From: Aliiroseovarius sediminilitoris | GTDB taxonomy: Bacteria > Pseudomonadota > Alphaproteobacteria > Rhodobacterales > Rhodobacteraceae | Assembly: GCF_900109955.1 (NCBI RefSeq) | Contig: NZ_FOJB01000001.1 | Location: 2,108,001 to 2,172,000 of the forward strand | DNA: 64,000 nucleotides | Direction: 5' to 3' | In this document: piece after piece, positions 8,965-17,529 of the stretch | Position numbering within the stretch: position 1 is the first letter of the stretch | Layout of the letters: every line of letters begins with the position of its first letter | The notes under the pieces: model-generated | The model's database searches: none | Seen by the model: the letters and a program-made list of their open reading frames with translations, nothing else | What the model was told of the DNA's origin: nothing | Made by a program: the position numbers and the translations under genes

Positions 8965-10167
8965 TTACGAGACCGAGAACTTCAACAGCTTGATCGCTGC
9001 AAAGTCACTGACATCGCCGCCGACTCGCTTGGTCGCATAGAACAGCACATGCGGCTTGGCCGAGAACGGATCACGCAGGATGCGAGTGTCAGGACGTTCG
9101 GCGATCGTATAACCCGATCCGAAGTCGCCAAACGCAATCGGTGTCGCATCGGTGCCGATGTCCGGCATATCTTCGGCAATCAGGACCGGATAGCCCAGCA
9201 AACGCGCCGGTTCACCAGCAGCAAGCCCATCCGACCACAAGAAACGGCCGTCCATATCCTTCATCTTGCGCACCGCACCGGCGGTTTTCGAGTTCATGAC
9301 GAACTTCGCACCTGCGCGGTATTCAGCATCCAGCGCATAGACCAGATCAATGATCGCATCCGCCGGGTTCGAAGCGTCGAAATCGCCTGATGTGCCTGTC
9401 ACGACATAGCCCAGGTTGCCCCAGCTCCAGATGTCGTTGTCCACCGACGGGTGGGCAAGGATGCCCTTGGGCTTGTCGATGCCATCACCCGAGATAAACG
9501 CCCCAGCTTCAGCGCGCGCAAACTTGTCTGCAATCCGGCCTGCCAACCAGGTTTCGATCTCGAACGCACTGTCATCCAGCAGACGTTGCGATGCCTTGGG
9601 CAGCGCCGACAACTCGTGCAGCGGGATGGTGATACGCTCAATCGACGGCGTGCCAGTTTCCACCGAGGCGTCCGTTTCAGTGGCCCAGCCCGAGCCAACA
9701 TCGGAATGGTCGATCAGAACGTCATAGGACGTCGCCTCGACATTCACCACATTCGCAACGGCTCGCAAGGATGCGGTCGATTTCAGCACGCTTTGGATGG
9801 TTGCAGCCGTTTGTGGGTCCACCAAATAACCGCCGTCCCCAGCGACCGCGGTCGACATGGCCTTGCCTTCCAGGTCCAGCCCGCGCAGCCCGTCGTCGTC
9901 ACCCGAACGCAGATACGCTTCGAACGCTTTCTGATGCGGTGCTTCCAGATCGGCAGCGGCGGCAAGATGCGGTCGCGCCGCGGTGATGTTTGATTTGCGA
10001 TCCAGCATGGTCAGTCGCTCTTCCTGTTGTTGAAGTTTGGTCGTAATGTCGTCATGAAAGGCATTGATATCACTCATGAAGCCAGCCAGTGCGGTCTTCA
10101 CCTCGGCAGCCGGTGTCACGCCAGTCGCGGCCGACTGGCCCTGAGCTTTCGTCTCATTCTTGCTCAT
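8965..10167 (-). CDS. GTA major capsid protein g5 (HK97 fold)
   Basis: This 400-aa protein is a phage major capsid protein of the HK97 family. Residues 1-110 are a charged helical scaffolding (delta) domain, probably removed by the g4 protease. The capsid domain follows, with GDGGYLVDPQTAATI, SVLKSTASLRAVANVV, the ERITIPLHELSALPKAS strand, and GDFGSGYTIAERPDTRILRD near the C terminus. Length is typical. It lies immediately downstream of the protease in transcription order, as in HK97-like head modules. Confidence 0.95.
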   Translation of the reverse strand: MSKNETKAQGQSAATGVTPAAEVKTALAGFMSDINAFHDDITTKLQQQEERLTMLDRKSNITAARPHLAAAADLEAPHQKAFEAYLRSGDDDGLRGLDLEGKAMSTAVAGDGGYLVDPQTAATIQSVLKSTASLRAVANVVNVEATSYDVLIDHSDVGSGWATETDASVETGTPSIERITIPLHELSALPKASQRLLDDSAFEIETWLAGRIADKFARAEAGAFISGDGIDKPKGILAHPSVDNDIWSWGNLGYVVTGTSGDFDASNPADAIIDLVYALDAEYRAGAKFVMNSKTAGAVRKMKDMDGRFLWSDGLAAGEPARLLGYPVLIAEDMPDIGTDATPIAFGDFGSGYTIAERPDTRILRDPFSAKPHVLFYATKRVGGDVSDFAAIKLLKFSVS

Positions 10168-10201
10168 CTATGGGTCCTTTTCAGGGGTTCAGATCGCTGG
10201 C

Positions 10202-10774
10202 TCAGCGGTGTCGGGCCAGCATGTGGCGGGCCTCGATGATCGAAGCTGCCAGTTCACGCAAAGTGGTATCGTCAGCATCAGGTGTGTCGCCCTTTGCCCC
10301 CACCCGCGCCGTCGGAAGCATCGGGAACGTGACAAGCGACACCTCCCACAGCTCCAACTCGGTCAAAAGCCGTTGGCCCTTGTCGTTCTTTGTTGCCCGC
10401 TTGGTGCGATAGCCGATCGACAACCCGTCAATCGCGCCTGCTTCGATCAGCGCCGCGGCTTCGCGCCCCTTGGCGACGTCGGTCAGAATGCGCCCCTTGA
10501 CGTAAAGCCCACGGGCGTCCTCGCGCACCTCGTCCCAGACGCCGATGGGCTGGGCCGGGTCGTGCTGCCACAGCATCTTCACGCCGCGATCTGCTTTTTT
10601 CAGTGCGCGCAGGGATTTGCCATAGGCGCCGGGGGCAACAATATCGCCACCCGTGTCGCACTGATCAAAAAAGCTGGCGTAGCCCTCAATCAGAATGCCT
10701 TCATCCACTTCAGACGTGTCGCCCAGCTTGACGAATTTATGCTCAAGCCCCAGATCGGGCTGAAAATCACTCAT
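10202..10774 (-). CDS. GTA prohead protease g4 (HK97 U35 family)
   Basis: This 190-aa serine protease trims the capsid delta domain during GTA head maturation. Catalytic elements can be seen as the His motif KMLWQHDPAQPIG and the Ser motif AIDGLSIGYRTK; the following LWEVSLVTFPM is also typical of U35. The preceding GYASFFDQCDTGGDIVAPGAY strand is the usual substrate-binding start. It is 17 bp downstream of the portal gene, with no g3.5-like gene between them. Confidence 0.94.
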   Translation of the reverse strand: MSDFQPDLGLEHKFVKLGDTSEVDEGILIEGYASFFDQCDTGGDIVAPGAYGKSLRALKKADRGVKMLWQHDPAQPIGVWDEVREDARGLYVKGRILTDVAKGREAAALIEAGAIDGLSIGYRTKRATKNDKGQRLLTELELWEVSLVTFPMLPTARVGAKGDTPDADDTTLRELAASIIEARHMLARHR

Positions 10775-10791
10775 GTGCTTTTCCTCGTTGA

Positions 10792-11985
10792 TTAAACATC
10801 GTCTGATGCCAGAGGCGGCAAACCCAGCAGGCTGCGTTTTTCGGCATCTGTTAGAAAGCTGGCCTCAGCCACGCGGCGCCATTGCTGGTCACGCTCGGCA
10901 GAGAGTGCCGGCACTTGATCCAGGTCGGGCTTCAGGGCCACGCTTTCGCCAGTGAACCCTGCCAGCCAATGGCCAACACTCGCCGTCACACGCGACACCA
11001 AAGGCACCACAGTCAGACGATAGAACGCGCGGCTGGCCTCTTGGTAATTCGCATAGGTCGCATCGCCCGGAATACCGATCAGCATCGGCGGCACACCAAA
11101 GGCCTGAGCAATCTCGCGCGCGGCGGCTTCCTTGGTTTTCTGAAATTCCATGTCCGAGGGGCTGAACCCCATCGGCTTCCAATCCAGCCCCCCTTCCAAC
11201 AACATGGGCCGTCCAGCATTACGCGCGCCCACATGGTGGCTTTCCATCTCGGACAGCAGGCGGTCATACTGATCGGCGCTCAGCTGCGCTTGCCCATCGG
11301 CCCCGTTGTAAACAATCGCGCCCGAGGGTCGAGCGGCGTTGTCCAGCAGGGCTTTCGACCAGCGGCTCGCCGCGTTGTGCACATCAATTGCCGTGGCTGC
11401 CGCCTGCAAAGGGGACAAGCCATAATGGTCATCCTGTGGGTGAAATGCTTTGACGTGACAGATCGGAGATGCGCCCTCGCCCACATGAAACCGGTGTTTG
11501 CGCGCGCCGACGGTATAATCATACGCCACCGGCCAGCCGTCTGCCCCCGGCACCAAGTTCATCCGATCCGAGCGCAGCACATGCAGCTCTGATACAGACC
11601 CATTTTCGTCTTGCACCGCTTCGAAATATCCGTTTCCGGTCAGCAAAAGCTGCCCGAAAAAGGCTTCAAAAAGCTCGGCTCGTCCTTGCGCCGCATTGGG
11701 ACGCGCCAACAGATCGATAAGCGGATGCACCTCGAACCGTTGTGCATCATCCTGCAACACCAGGGGCAGCGCGGCGGCAGCCTCGGCGATCAACTTCACG
11801 GACCGAAACCCAACCGGGTTGGCGGCAAAACCCGCCTTGGTCAGGCTGACCGCATCGCGCGGGCTCCAGGCCACGCGACCGGCACCACCATAGGCGATAA
11901 CCGGCCCGGTCGCAGACGCTTTTGTCTCGGTCGGCTGGGCCGCCATTTGCGTTGCGTCGCCCCGCTTGAGAAAGTCAAATACCAT
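10792..11985 (-). CDS. GTA portal protein g3 (HK97 family)
   Basis: This 397-aa protein is an HK97-type portal, the dodecameric ring through which DNA is packaged. It carries NPVGFRSVKLIAEAAAALPL, LTGNGYFEAVQDENG, VCHVKAF-like ICHVKAFHPQDD, YGLSPLQAAATAI, and AREIAQAFGVPPMLIG, all family landmarks. Start ATG has a GAGGAG site eight bases upstream. The C-terminal LTDAEKRSLLGLPPL is also common in this family. About 200 bp without an assigned gene precede it. Confidence 0.95.
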   Translation of the reverse strand: MVFDFLKRGDATQMAAQPTETKASATGPVIAYGGAGRVAWSPRDAVSLTKAGFAANPVGFRSVKLIAEAAAALPLVLQDDAQRFEVHPLIDLLARPNAAQGRAELFEAFFGQLLLTGNGYFEAVQDENGSVSELHVLRSDRMNLVPGADGWPVAYDYTVGARKHRFHVGEGASPICHVKAFHPQDDHYGLSPLQAAATAIDVHNAASRWSKALLDNAARPSGAIVYNGADGQAQLSADQYDRLLSEMESHHVGARNAGRPMLLEGGLDWKPMGFSPSDMEFQKTKEAAAREIAQAFGVPPMLIGIPGDATYANYQEASRAFYRLTVVPLVSRVTASVGHWLAGFTGESVALKPDLDQVPALSAERDQQWRRVAEASFLTDAEKRSLLGLPPLASDDV

Positions 11986-12183
11986 GGGCTGGTGCTCCTC
12001 GCGTTCTGTCTTTTTGGGGTGTGACCCCCGGCAAATCTTTCCCGCCCGGCAAACTGTGTATCGCAGCGCCGGTCGTTGAAACTTTCGTCTCGGTGATGGT
12101 CAGGTCAGGGTCCGTGAACGAAGAAGGCTCAGGACCCCGCCTTTCGATGTTTTGCACTCTGCCATCCGAGGTTAAAAAACTCT

Positions 12184-13533
12184 TTAACCAAGCGTACGCA
12201 CCTGCGGTCTGCGCCATTTGGCGACGGGTTCGATGATCAATTCGTGCAACGCCCAGACCAGCGCATCAACGCGGTCGGGACTGCCTTTGCCGTCGTATCC
12301 CTGCACCGTCATACGGCACATCTGATCTTCCAGGATGGGCATTCCGCCTACATGGGACACCCGGCCCTGCTCATACAAAGCTGCAACAGGCTCGGCCCGC
12401 GCGCTTTTGCCCCGCGTGGCGCGCACGGCGCGAAACGGCACTGTGGGGTCAATCTGTCGAATGACAGACTCCACCAGATCGCCACCTTGGTTGACCTCGG
12501 CCACCAAACGATCCGCGCCATGGCGCTGCATCGCGGCAATCGCCGCTTCCGCCCATTGGGATGGTCTGGCGGCAGACACGCTGGCGTCTTCCAACACCAC
12601 AGCACGCCAGTCGCCCGGTGCCCCTTGCGCCACGACCCCTGCCACGATGATCCCGCAATCATCCGACCCTTTGTGACCAGTGACCGGAGGATCAACAGCA
12701 ACGACAATACGATCAAAGTCTGGCAGGTCGCCCGTGACGCGCGCATCGTCCAGCGCCGCCATGGTCCACAAGGCGCCTTCGGTATCCTCCAGCAAGACAC
12801 CATCCAATTCCTGCCGCCCAAGCCGGGTATCCGCATAGCGGCTGCGCACCTCTTCAAGGAAACTTTTCGCCAGATAAGCCCGGTTGGCTTCCGTGGGTGC
12901 CTGCGTTGTCGCGGTCGAAGGGTTCCTCAGAATTGCCTTCAACACCCCGACATTGCGTGGCGTGGTGGTCACGCATTGCCTTGGATGGCCGCCCAACCGC
13001 AGCCCGAACTGAAGCATGTCCCACGTTTCCTCGGCCTTTTTCCACTTTGCCAACTCATCCACCCATGCGGCATCAAACTGTGGACCGCGCAGGCTCTCCG
13101 GCTCATGCGCAGAAAACACCTGCGCCACTGCCCCGTTGGGCCAGACAAGACGCCGCCGGCCGGCCTGCCAGTCCGGGCGACGATCCGGTGGTGAACAAGC
13201 CAGAATGCCGCTTTCGCCGAAGATCATCACCTCCCGCACTTGGTCTATGGTTTCACCAACCAGCGCCACCCTGTGTGAACGACCGGGATCAAGGGGGCCA
13301 GCCCCCTCTACCTCGGCGCGCACCCATTCGGACCCGGCGCGGGTCTTCCCCGCGCCGCGCCCGCCCATGATCACCCATGTGCGCCAATCACCGTCTGGCG
13401 GCAGTTGGTGATCCAGGGCCCAGAACGCAAAAAGATACGGAAGGGCGAACAATGCACCATCACTCAGGCTGTTCAGAAACGCCGCCCGCTCCTCTTGCGT
13501 CGCGCAGGCAAGCCAGTCTGCGCCCGATTTCAT
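12184..13533 (-). CDS. GTA large terminase g2
   Basis: This 449-aa DNA-packaging motor has an N-terminal ATPase with Walker A MGGRGAGKTRAG (about residues 56-67) and a C-terminal RNase-H-like nuclease with IVVAVDPPVTGHKGSDDCG as its first acidic motif. ATG at 13533 is preferred because it gives the short N terminus usual in this family. An in-frame ATG at 13638 would lengthen the overlap with g1. With the chosen start, g1 and g2 still overlap by 74 bp. In GTAs the terminase packages host DNA without sequence specificity. Confidence 0.94.
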   Translation of the reverse strand: MKSGADWLACATQEERAAFLNSLSDGALFALPYLFAFWALDHQLPPDGDWRTWVIMGGRGAGKTRAGSEWVRAEVEGAGPLDPGRSHRVALVGETIDQVREVMIFGESGILACSPPDRRPDWQAGRRRLVWPNGAVAQVFSAHEPESLRGPQFDAAWVDELAKWKKAEETWDMLQFGLRLGGHPRQCVTTTPRNVGVLKAILRNPSTATTQAPTEANRAYLAKSFLEEVRSRYADTRLGRQELDGVLLEDTEGALWTMAALDDARVTGDLPDFDRIVVAVDPPVTGHKGSDDCGIIVAGVVAQGAPGDWRAVVLEDASVSAARPSQWAEAAIAAMQRHGADRLVAEVNQGGDLVESVIRQIDPTVPFRAVRATRGKSARAEPVAALYEQGRVSHVGGMPILEDQMCRMTVQGYDGKGSPDRVDALVWALHELIIEPVAKWRRPQVRTLG

Positions 13534-13810
13534 CTCGGGCCTGAGCAAGGTCGAGTGCGACCGCTCCGGCCCCGCCAAAGGCGTAACTACCGTTTTGTTC
13601 AAGACGTTTCCTTTCCTCAAATACTGTTTGCATGGCACGGCGCACCTCGGTCACGGCTTTCGCCAATCCCGGTGTGGTCTCGCAATCGGCCAGTTCCGCC
13701 GCGCTCAACTGGCGGTCCAGCTCTTTCAAAACGCGCAGAAAAAACGCGTCCGCGATCTTCAGATAATCTTCCGAAGCCGCGTCCTTCCCCAAGGGCGTGA
13801 TCATTGTCAT
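13460..13810 (-). CDS. GTA small terminase-like protein g1
   Basis: This 116-aa, mostly helical protein is the first gene of the GTA operon, in the position and size of R. capsulatus g1, which acts as the small terminase. It contains DRQLSAAELADCETTPGLAKAV and ALDLAQARDEIGRRLACLRDA. A weak AGAGG ribosome site lies about eleven bases before ATG 13810; a second in-frame ATG is at 13804. Its 3' end overlaps g2, suggesting coupled translation. Assignment rests on position, length and overall similarity. Confidence 0.8.
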   Translation of the reverse strand: MTMITPLGKDAASEDYLKIADAFFLRVLKELDRQLSAAELADCETTPGLAKAVTEVRRAMQTVFEERKRLEQNGSYAFGGAGAVALDLAQARDEIGRRLACLRDARGAGGVSEQPE

Positions 13811-13853
13811 TATTGTGTCTGCCTCTCATGCTCATCTCCGCACGAGCGACATG

Positions 13854-13887
13854 AAAAAACGGCCCAGGGTGGAAACCCAAGGCCGTT
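13854..13887 (-). terminator. Rho-independent terminator just upstream of the GTA operon
   Basis: On the minus strand AACGGCC and GGCCGTT form a 7-bp stem with an inner GGGT/ACCC stem and a TTCC loop, followed by six U (GGCCGTTTTTT). It lies 106 bp after mltG and 44 bp before g1. It probably ends the fabF-mltG transcript. Because so little room remains before g1, it may also lie in the GTA leader. Confidence 0.8.
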
Positions 13888-13992
13888 ACAGTCACGTCTT
13901 CTAGCGTATGTCAGAACCTACGGGCGACCGTGCGTTCTGTCAAACCACCCCGCCGCAACAGCGTGCGGCAAAGTAATGATTTGTTTACGAAA

Positions 13993-15153
13993 TCACTGAT
14001 TTGCGCGTTCTGCCTCAATCTCTCGCCATTTGGCGACATTGCGATTGTGCTCGTCCAACGTCTCTGCAAAGGCATGTCCGCCGGTGCCATCAGCGACGAA
14101 GAAGATGAAATCCGTGCTGTCGGGGTTCAATGCCGCCTCAATCGCGGCTTTGCCGGGATTGGCAATGGGCGTGGGCGGCAATCCGTCGATGATATAGGTG
14201 TTGTAAGGTGTTTCAGACCGCAGCTCACTTTGCCGCAATCCACGACCCAAGGCGCCCTGCCCCTTAGTGACGCCATAGATCACTGTCGGGTCCGTTTGCA
14301 GGCGCATCCCCTGGTTCAGACGGTTGACGAACACGCTGGCCACCCGACGCCGCTCTTCGGCCACGCCGGTTTCCTTTTCCACAATCGAAGCCATGATCAG
14401 CGCTTCTTCCGGGCTGTCATACGGCAGATCGGGCGCGCGCGTATCCCACGCTTCGGTCAGAATGGCAGACTGCGCGGTCTGCATGTCTGCCAGCAATGTG
14501 GCGCGGTCCGCGCCTACCTTCACCTCATAGCTGTCCGGAGCCAGAGTGCCTTCAGCCGGCACGTCCCCAACCTCACCAGCAAGGAAGTCCGCGCGGTTCA
14601 GGCTGTCAACGATCTGCCAACTTGTAACGCCCTCGGCCAAGGCAATGCGATAGCGTGTGTCGCTCTCATTGCGCACTTTGGTGTAGGTTTCAGGCGCAGC
14701 GCCTTCCAACTCAGCAGGTTTGAATTCGGCCGTGATTTCATATTCCTGTGTGGCGGGGTCCAACTCCCGCACCTGCACCTCGGCCGCCAAAACACCAATC
14801 CGATAGACAACTTCGGTGCCACAGGTGGACGCGCCGCCGCGTGTGACCACATCGACGATCTCTTCCATCGAGGCCCCTTCGTTCACCAAAAACGACCCTG
14901 CTTTCAGCGCGGACTTCTTGTCGGAATACTCGACCCCCAACCGAAAAATCGTCGCGTTCGAAATGGCACCCTGCTCGGTCAGCTTATTGGCCACCCGAGA
15001 AAAATTCGACCCTTTTTCAACCCGCAAACAGATCGCTTCGGCCAACGGGCCGGGGCTGGTGTATTGGCTCTTTCCCCAGGCTATCATCCCAATCGCGACG
15101 ACCATGATGACGACGAACAGGCTCAGCGCATTCGAGGCGATGTTGCGCCACAT
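13993..15153 (-). CDS. mltG: Endolytic murein transglycosylase MltG
   Basis: This 386-aa inner-membrane enzyme cleaves nascent glycan strands and is thought to set peptidoglycan chain length. It has one N-terminal membrane segment (about residues 9-27), a LysM-like region, and the YceG domain with the catalytic Glu in ALIMASIVEKETG. Conserved LQTDPTVIYGVTKG, ETPYNTYIIDGLPPTPIANPG and FFVADGTGGHAFAETLDEHN are all present. Its ATG overlaps the fabF stop (TGATG), so it is coupled to fabF. An intrinsic terminator follows. Confidence 0.95.
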   Translation of the reverse strand: MWRNIASNALSLFVVIMVVAIGMIAWGKSQYTSPGPLAEAICLRVEKGSNFSRVANKLTEQGAISNATIFRLGVEYSDKKSALKAGSFLVNEGASMEEIVDVVTRGGASTCGTEVVYRIGVLAAEVQVRELDPATQEYEITAEFKPAELEGAAPETYTKVRNESDTRYRIALAEGVTSWQIVDSLNRADFLAGEVGDVPAEGTLAPDSYEVKVGADRATLLADMQTAQSAILTEAWDTRAPDLPYDSPEEALIMASIVEKETGVAEERRRVASVFVNRLNQGMRLQTDPTVIYGVTKGQGALGRGLRQSELRSETPYNTYIIDGLPPTPIANPGKAAIEAALNPDSTDFIFFVADGTGGHAFAETLDEHNRNVAKWREIEAERANQ

Positions 15154-16415
15154 CAGTCAGAGACCTTGCCCATGATCAGGCTGGCATTGGTGCCGCCGAA
15201 ACCAAAACTGTTGGACAGAACCGTGTTGATTTCGCGTGGTTCGGCCTTGTTTGCCGCAAGGCTCAGGCGCGGCTCGACCGCTGGATTGTCCAGGTTGATG
15301 GTCGGCGGCGCGATTTGGTCACGCAGGGCAAGGATACAGAAGATCGCCTCCACCGCTCCAGCGGCACCCAGCAGGTGGCCGATAGAGCTTTTGGTCGAAC
15401 TCATCGTGGCTTTCTCAGCCGCATCACCCAACAGGCGCTCAACCGCGCCCAGTTCGATCGTATCGGCCATGGTCGATGTCCCATGGGCATTGATGTAATC
15501 AATCGTCGACGGTTCCAGCCCGGCTCTCGAAAGGGCGGCCTGCATGGCGCGGAATCCGCCATCACCATCCTCAGACGGGGCGGTGATGTGATACGCGTCT
15601 CCCGACAGACCATAGCCCAGCACCTCGGCATAGATTTTCGCTCCGCGTGCCTTGGCATGTTCATATTCTTCCAGAACGACAATCCCGGCGCCTTCGCCCA
15701 TCACGAAACCATCGCGATCTACATCATACGGGCGGCTTGCTGTCTGCGGGTTGCCTTCAGCCTTGGTGGAAAGCGCTTTGCAAGCATTGAACCCGGCGAT
15801 ACCCAGCTCGCAAATCGCGGCCTCAGCCCCGCCGGCAATCATCACATCGGCATCCCCGATCTGGATCAGTCGCGACGCATCGCCAATCGCGTGCGCACCG
15901 GTTGAACAGGCCGTGACCACAGAATGGTTCGGACCCTTGAAGCCGAACTTGATCGACACCTGACCAGAGATCAGGTTGATCAGAGACCCGGGAATGAAGA
16001 AGGGCGAGACCCGGCGCGGTCCGCGCTCATGCAACGTGATTGAGGTTTCGGCAATCGTGGCCAGACCACCAATCCCCGACCCGATCATCACGCCCGTGCG
16101 CAGCAGACTTTCCTCGTCGTCGGGCATCCAGCCTGCGTCTTTGACAGCCATCTCAGATGCTGCCAGCCCGTACAGGATGAAGTCGTCAACCTTGCGACGC
16201 TCTTTCGGCTCCATCCAGTCATCAGGATTAAACGTGCCGTCCGAACCATCGCCCAGCGGCACTTCACAGGCATATTTGGTTGCGACACGCGACGCATCGA
16301 ACTTGGTGATTGGACCTGCACCCGATTGCCCGTCCAAAATACGGGCCCAGGTTTCCTCGACCCCACACGCAAGAGGCGAAACCATACCCAGACCTGTAAC
16401 AACCACTCGACGCAT
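15153..16415 (-). CDS. fabF: Beta-ketoacyl-ACP synthase II FabF
   Basis: This 420-aa condensing enzyme of type II fatty acid synthesis elongates acyl-ACP with malonyl-ACP. The catalytic Cys170 is in VVTACSTGAHAIG, and the two His are in NAHGTSTMADTIEL and SSIGHLLGAAGAVE. ATG 16415 (MRRVVVTGLGM) with an AAAGGGG site is chosen; the 22-codon upstream extension shows no family similarity. It is coupled to mltG downstream. Upstream lie the HisA-like gene and acpP, so the usual acpP-fabF adjacency is interrupted. Confidence 0.97.
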   Translation of the reverse strand: MRRVVVTGLGMVSPLACGVEETWARILDGQSGAGPITKFDASRVATKYACEVPLGDGSDGTFNPDDWMEPKERRKVDDFILYGLAASEMAVKDAGWMPDDEESLLRTGVMIGSGIGGLATIAETSITLHERGPRRVSPFFIPGSLINLISGQVSIKFGFKGPNHSVVTACSTGAHAIGDASRLIQIGDADVMIAGGAEAAICELGIAGFNACKALSTKAEGNPQTASRPYDVDRDGFVMGEGAGIVVLEEYEHAKARGAKIYAEVLGYGLSGDAYHITAPSEDGDGGFRAMQAALSRAGLEPSTIDYINAHGTSTMADTIELGAVERLLGDAAEKATMSSTKSSIGHLLGAAGAVEAIFCILALRDQIAPPTINLDNPAVEPRLSLAANKAEPREINTVLSNSFGFGGTNASLIMGKVSD

Positions 16416-16609
16416 TTTGCTGCCCCTTTCCAGGTTTTCAAATGTCACAGGGTGATAGCGCGGCTGGGCATGTCGGGGCAAGACGAATTACATCTGATCG
16501 GTAAAAGCCCACCGATGCCTTGGCTTTCAGCAATGCGATGTTGAAGATTGGTCGGAGACACGAGGAACACATCCGCGCGTCACCGACCGACTTCTTGTTT
16601 TCGAGCACG

Positions 16610-17353
16610 TCAGATGAACTCTGCCTTGGCCTCGGGTTCGGGTCGTGCGACTGCAAGCGCCTCGGCCAAATCCACATCTTTCGAGAAAAGCGCACGCCCT
16701 ATCAGCGTGCCCGCGATATTAGGGATGTATTTCAATCGCGCGACGTCGTCCAGCTCATGCACCGTCCCGGCGGCAATGACCTGATGGCGGGTTTGTCCGG
16801 CCAGTTTGCTCATAAGCCCCAGCTGCGCGTCCGGCTGGTCAATGTCACTGTCAATATCGGTGATCAACACGCTGGCCAGGGGCACATCCGCATAGGATGC
16901 CAGGAAATCCTCGGGCGTGATGGCCACCGGATTGCGCCACCCATCGGTCATCAACTGGCCCTGCCAGATATCCGCAGCCAGAACGACCTGATCAGGATAA
17001 CGGTTGGCAAGTTCTTTCACCATGTCAGGGTCGCGCGCGGCAATGGTTCCCAGCACGACACGTCCGACCCCTTTCTCGATCCAGTCTTCAACCCGGTCGC
17101 GGGTGCGGATACCGCCCGCGACCTGAACCGAGCAACCAGTGTGCTTGATAATATCTTCAATCAGTGCGGTATTTTCACCTGTGCCATCAACTGCATCGAA
17201 ATCGGTGACATGTATCCATTCTGCTCCGGCCTCAGCGAAGCTTTGTGCGGTCTCCAACGGGTCCACATGCCAGATCGAGGGTTCTTCAAGACGCCCCCGG
17301 CGCAGCGTTACGCAACGCCCGTTCTGCAATTCAAGTGTCGGATAGATGATCAT
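16610..17353 (-). CDS. HisA-like TIM-barrel protein, divergent paralogue
   Basis: This 247-aa protein aligns by eye along its length with HisA (ProFAR isomerase). Visible are DFDAVDGTGEN, QVAGGIRTRDRVEDWIEKGV, RVVLGTIAARDPDMV and VLITDIDSD. The catalytic base position normally Asp8 (PALDL-like) is Glu8 here (YPTLELQNG), and the second phosphate loop normally SGGI reads AAGTV. Canonical histidine biosynthesis activity is therefore uncertain. It sits alone between acpP and fabF with no his genes nearby. It may have another sugar-phosphate isomerase role, or be HisA with tolerated changes. Confidence 0.8.
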   Translation of the reverse strand: MIIYPTLELQNGRCVTLRRGRLEEPSIWHVDPLETAQSFAEAGAEWIHVTDFDAVDGTGENTALIEDIIKHTGCSVQVAGGIRTRDRVEDWIEKGVGRVVLGTIAARDPDMVKELANRYPDQVVLAADIWQGQLMTDGWRNPVAITPEDFLASYADVPLASVLITDIDSDIDQPDAQLGLMSKLAGQTRHQVIAAGTVHELDDVARLKYIPNIAGTLIGRALFSKDVDLAEALAVARPEPEAKAEFI

Positions 17354-17471
17354 GGATCGCTTCCTTCGCTAAACCAACGGTGGTTCAGTCAAACAGTATC
17401 ACACCGTAAGAAGCGTGATCAAATTCGGCTTAATGCAATCAGAAAGCGGCGTGGTTTACGAATTCGAAACA

Positions 17472-17506
17472 AAAAAGAAACGGCCCGCCGATTGGCAGGC
17501 CGTTTC
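17472..17506 (-). terminator. Intrinsic terminator after acpP
   Basis: On the minus strand GAAACGGCC pairs with GGCCGTTTC (9 bp, with an inner GCC/GGC stem), followed by CTTTTTTG. It is 24 bp past the acpP stop and separates acpP from the HisA-like gene, so the latter probably has its own promoter or depends on read-through. Confidence 0.85.
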
Positions 17507-17529
17507 GAGAATTGGATAATCCTGAAAAC

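Larger units (their letters stand above)
1..13810 (-). mobile_element. Gene transfer agent (RcGTA-type) structural operon, g1 to g15, left end cut by window
   Basis: Seventeen minus-strand genes follow the order of the Rhodobacter capsulatus GTA head-tail cluster: g1 small-terminase-like, g2 large terminase, g3 portal, g4 protease, g5 capsid, g6-g8 connectors, g9 major tail protein, g10, g10.1, g11 tape measure, g12-g15 baseplate/fibre. Most junctions are TGATG or ATGA overlaps, so this is probably one transcript. There is no integrase, replication, lysis or repressor gene, which fits a domesticated GTA (particles packaging random host DNA) and not an active prophage. No gene resembling g3.5 is seen between g3 and g4. 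Regulators such as GafA are not in the window. Confidence 0.95.

Noticed and set aside
11975-12217. 80-codon minus-strand frame between g2 and g3
   Set aside because: It overlaps both neighbours, lacks a ribosome site and matches no GTA protein I know; kept only as a question in the findings.
13285-13310. Second copy of the palindromic repeat within the terminase gene (GGGGGCCAGCCCCC)
   Set aside because: It shares only the C/G-rich palindromic core; the encoded residues match ordinary terminase sequence and the AAATATCCCGGG part is absent.
1-13810. Active prophage instead of a GTA
   Set aside because: No integrase, attachment sites, replication, lysis or repressor genes are seen, and gene order and sizes, including the very short tape measure, fit RcGTA.
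13930-15498. 522-codon plus-strand frame opposite mltG/fabF
   Set aside because: It is antisense to clear MltG and FabF coding sequence and its translation has no recognisable domain; the frame stays open because of the high-GC third-position bias.
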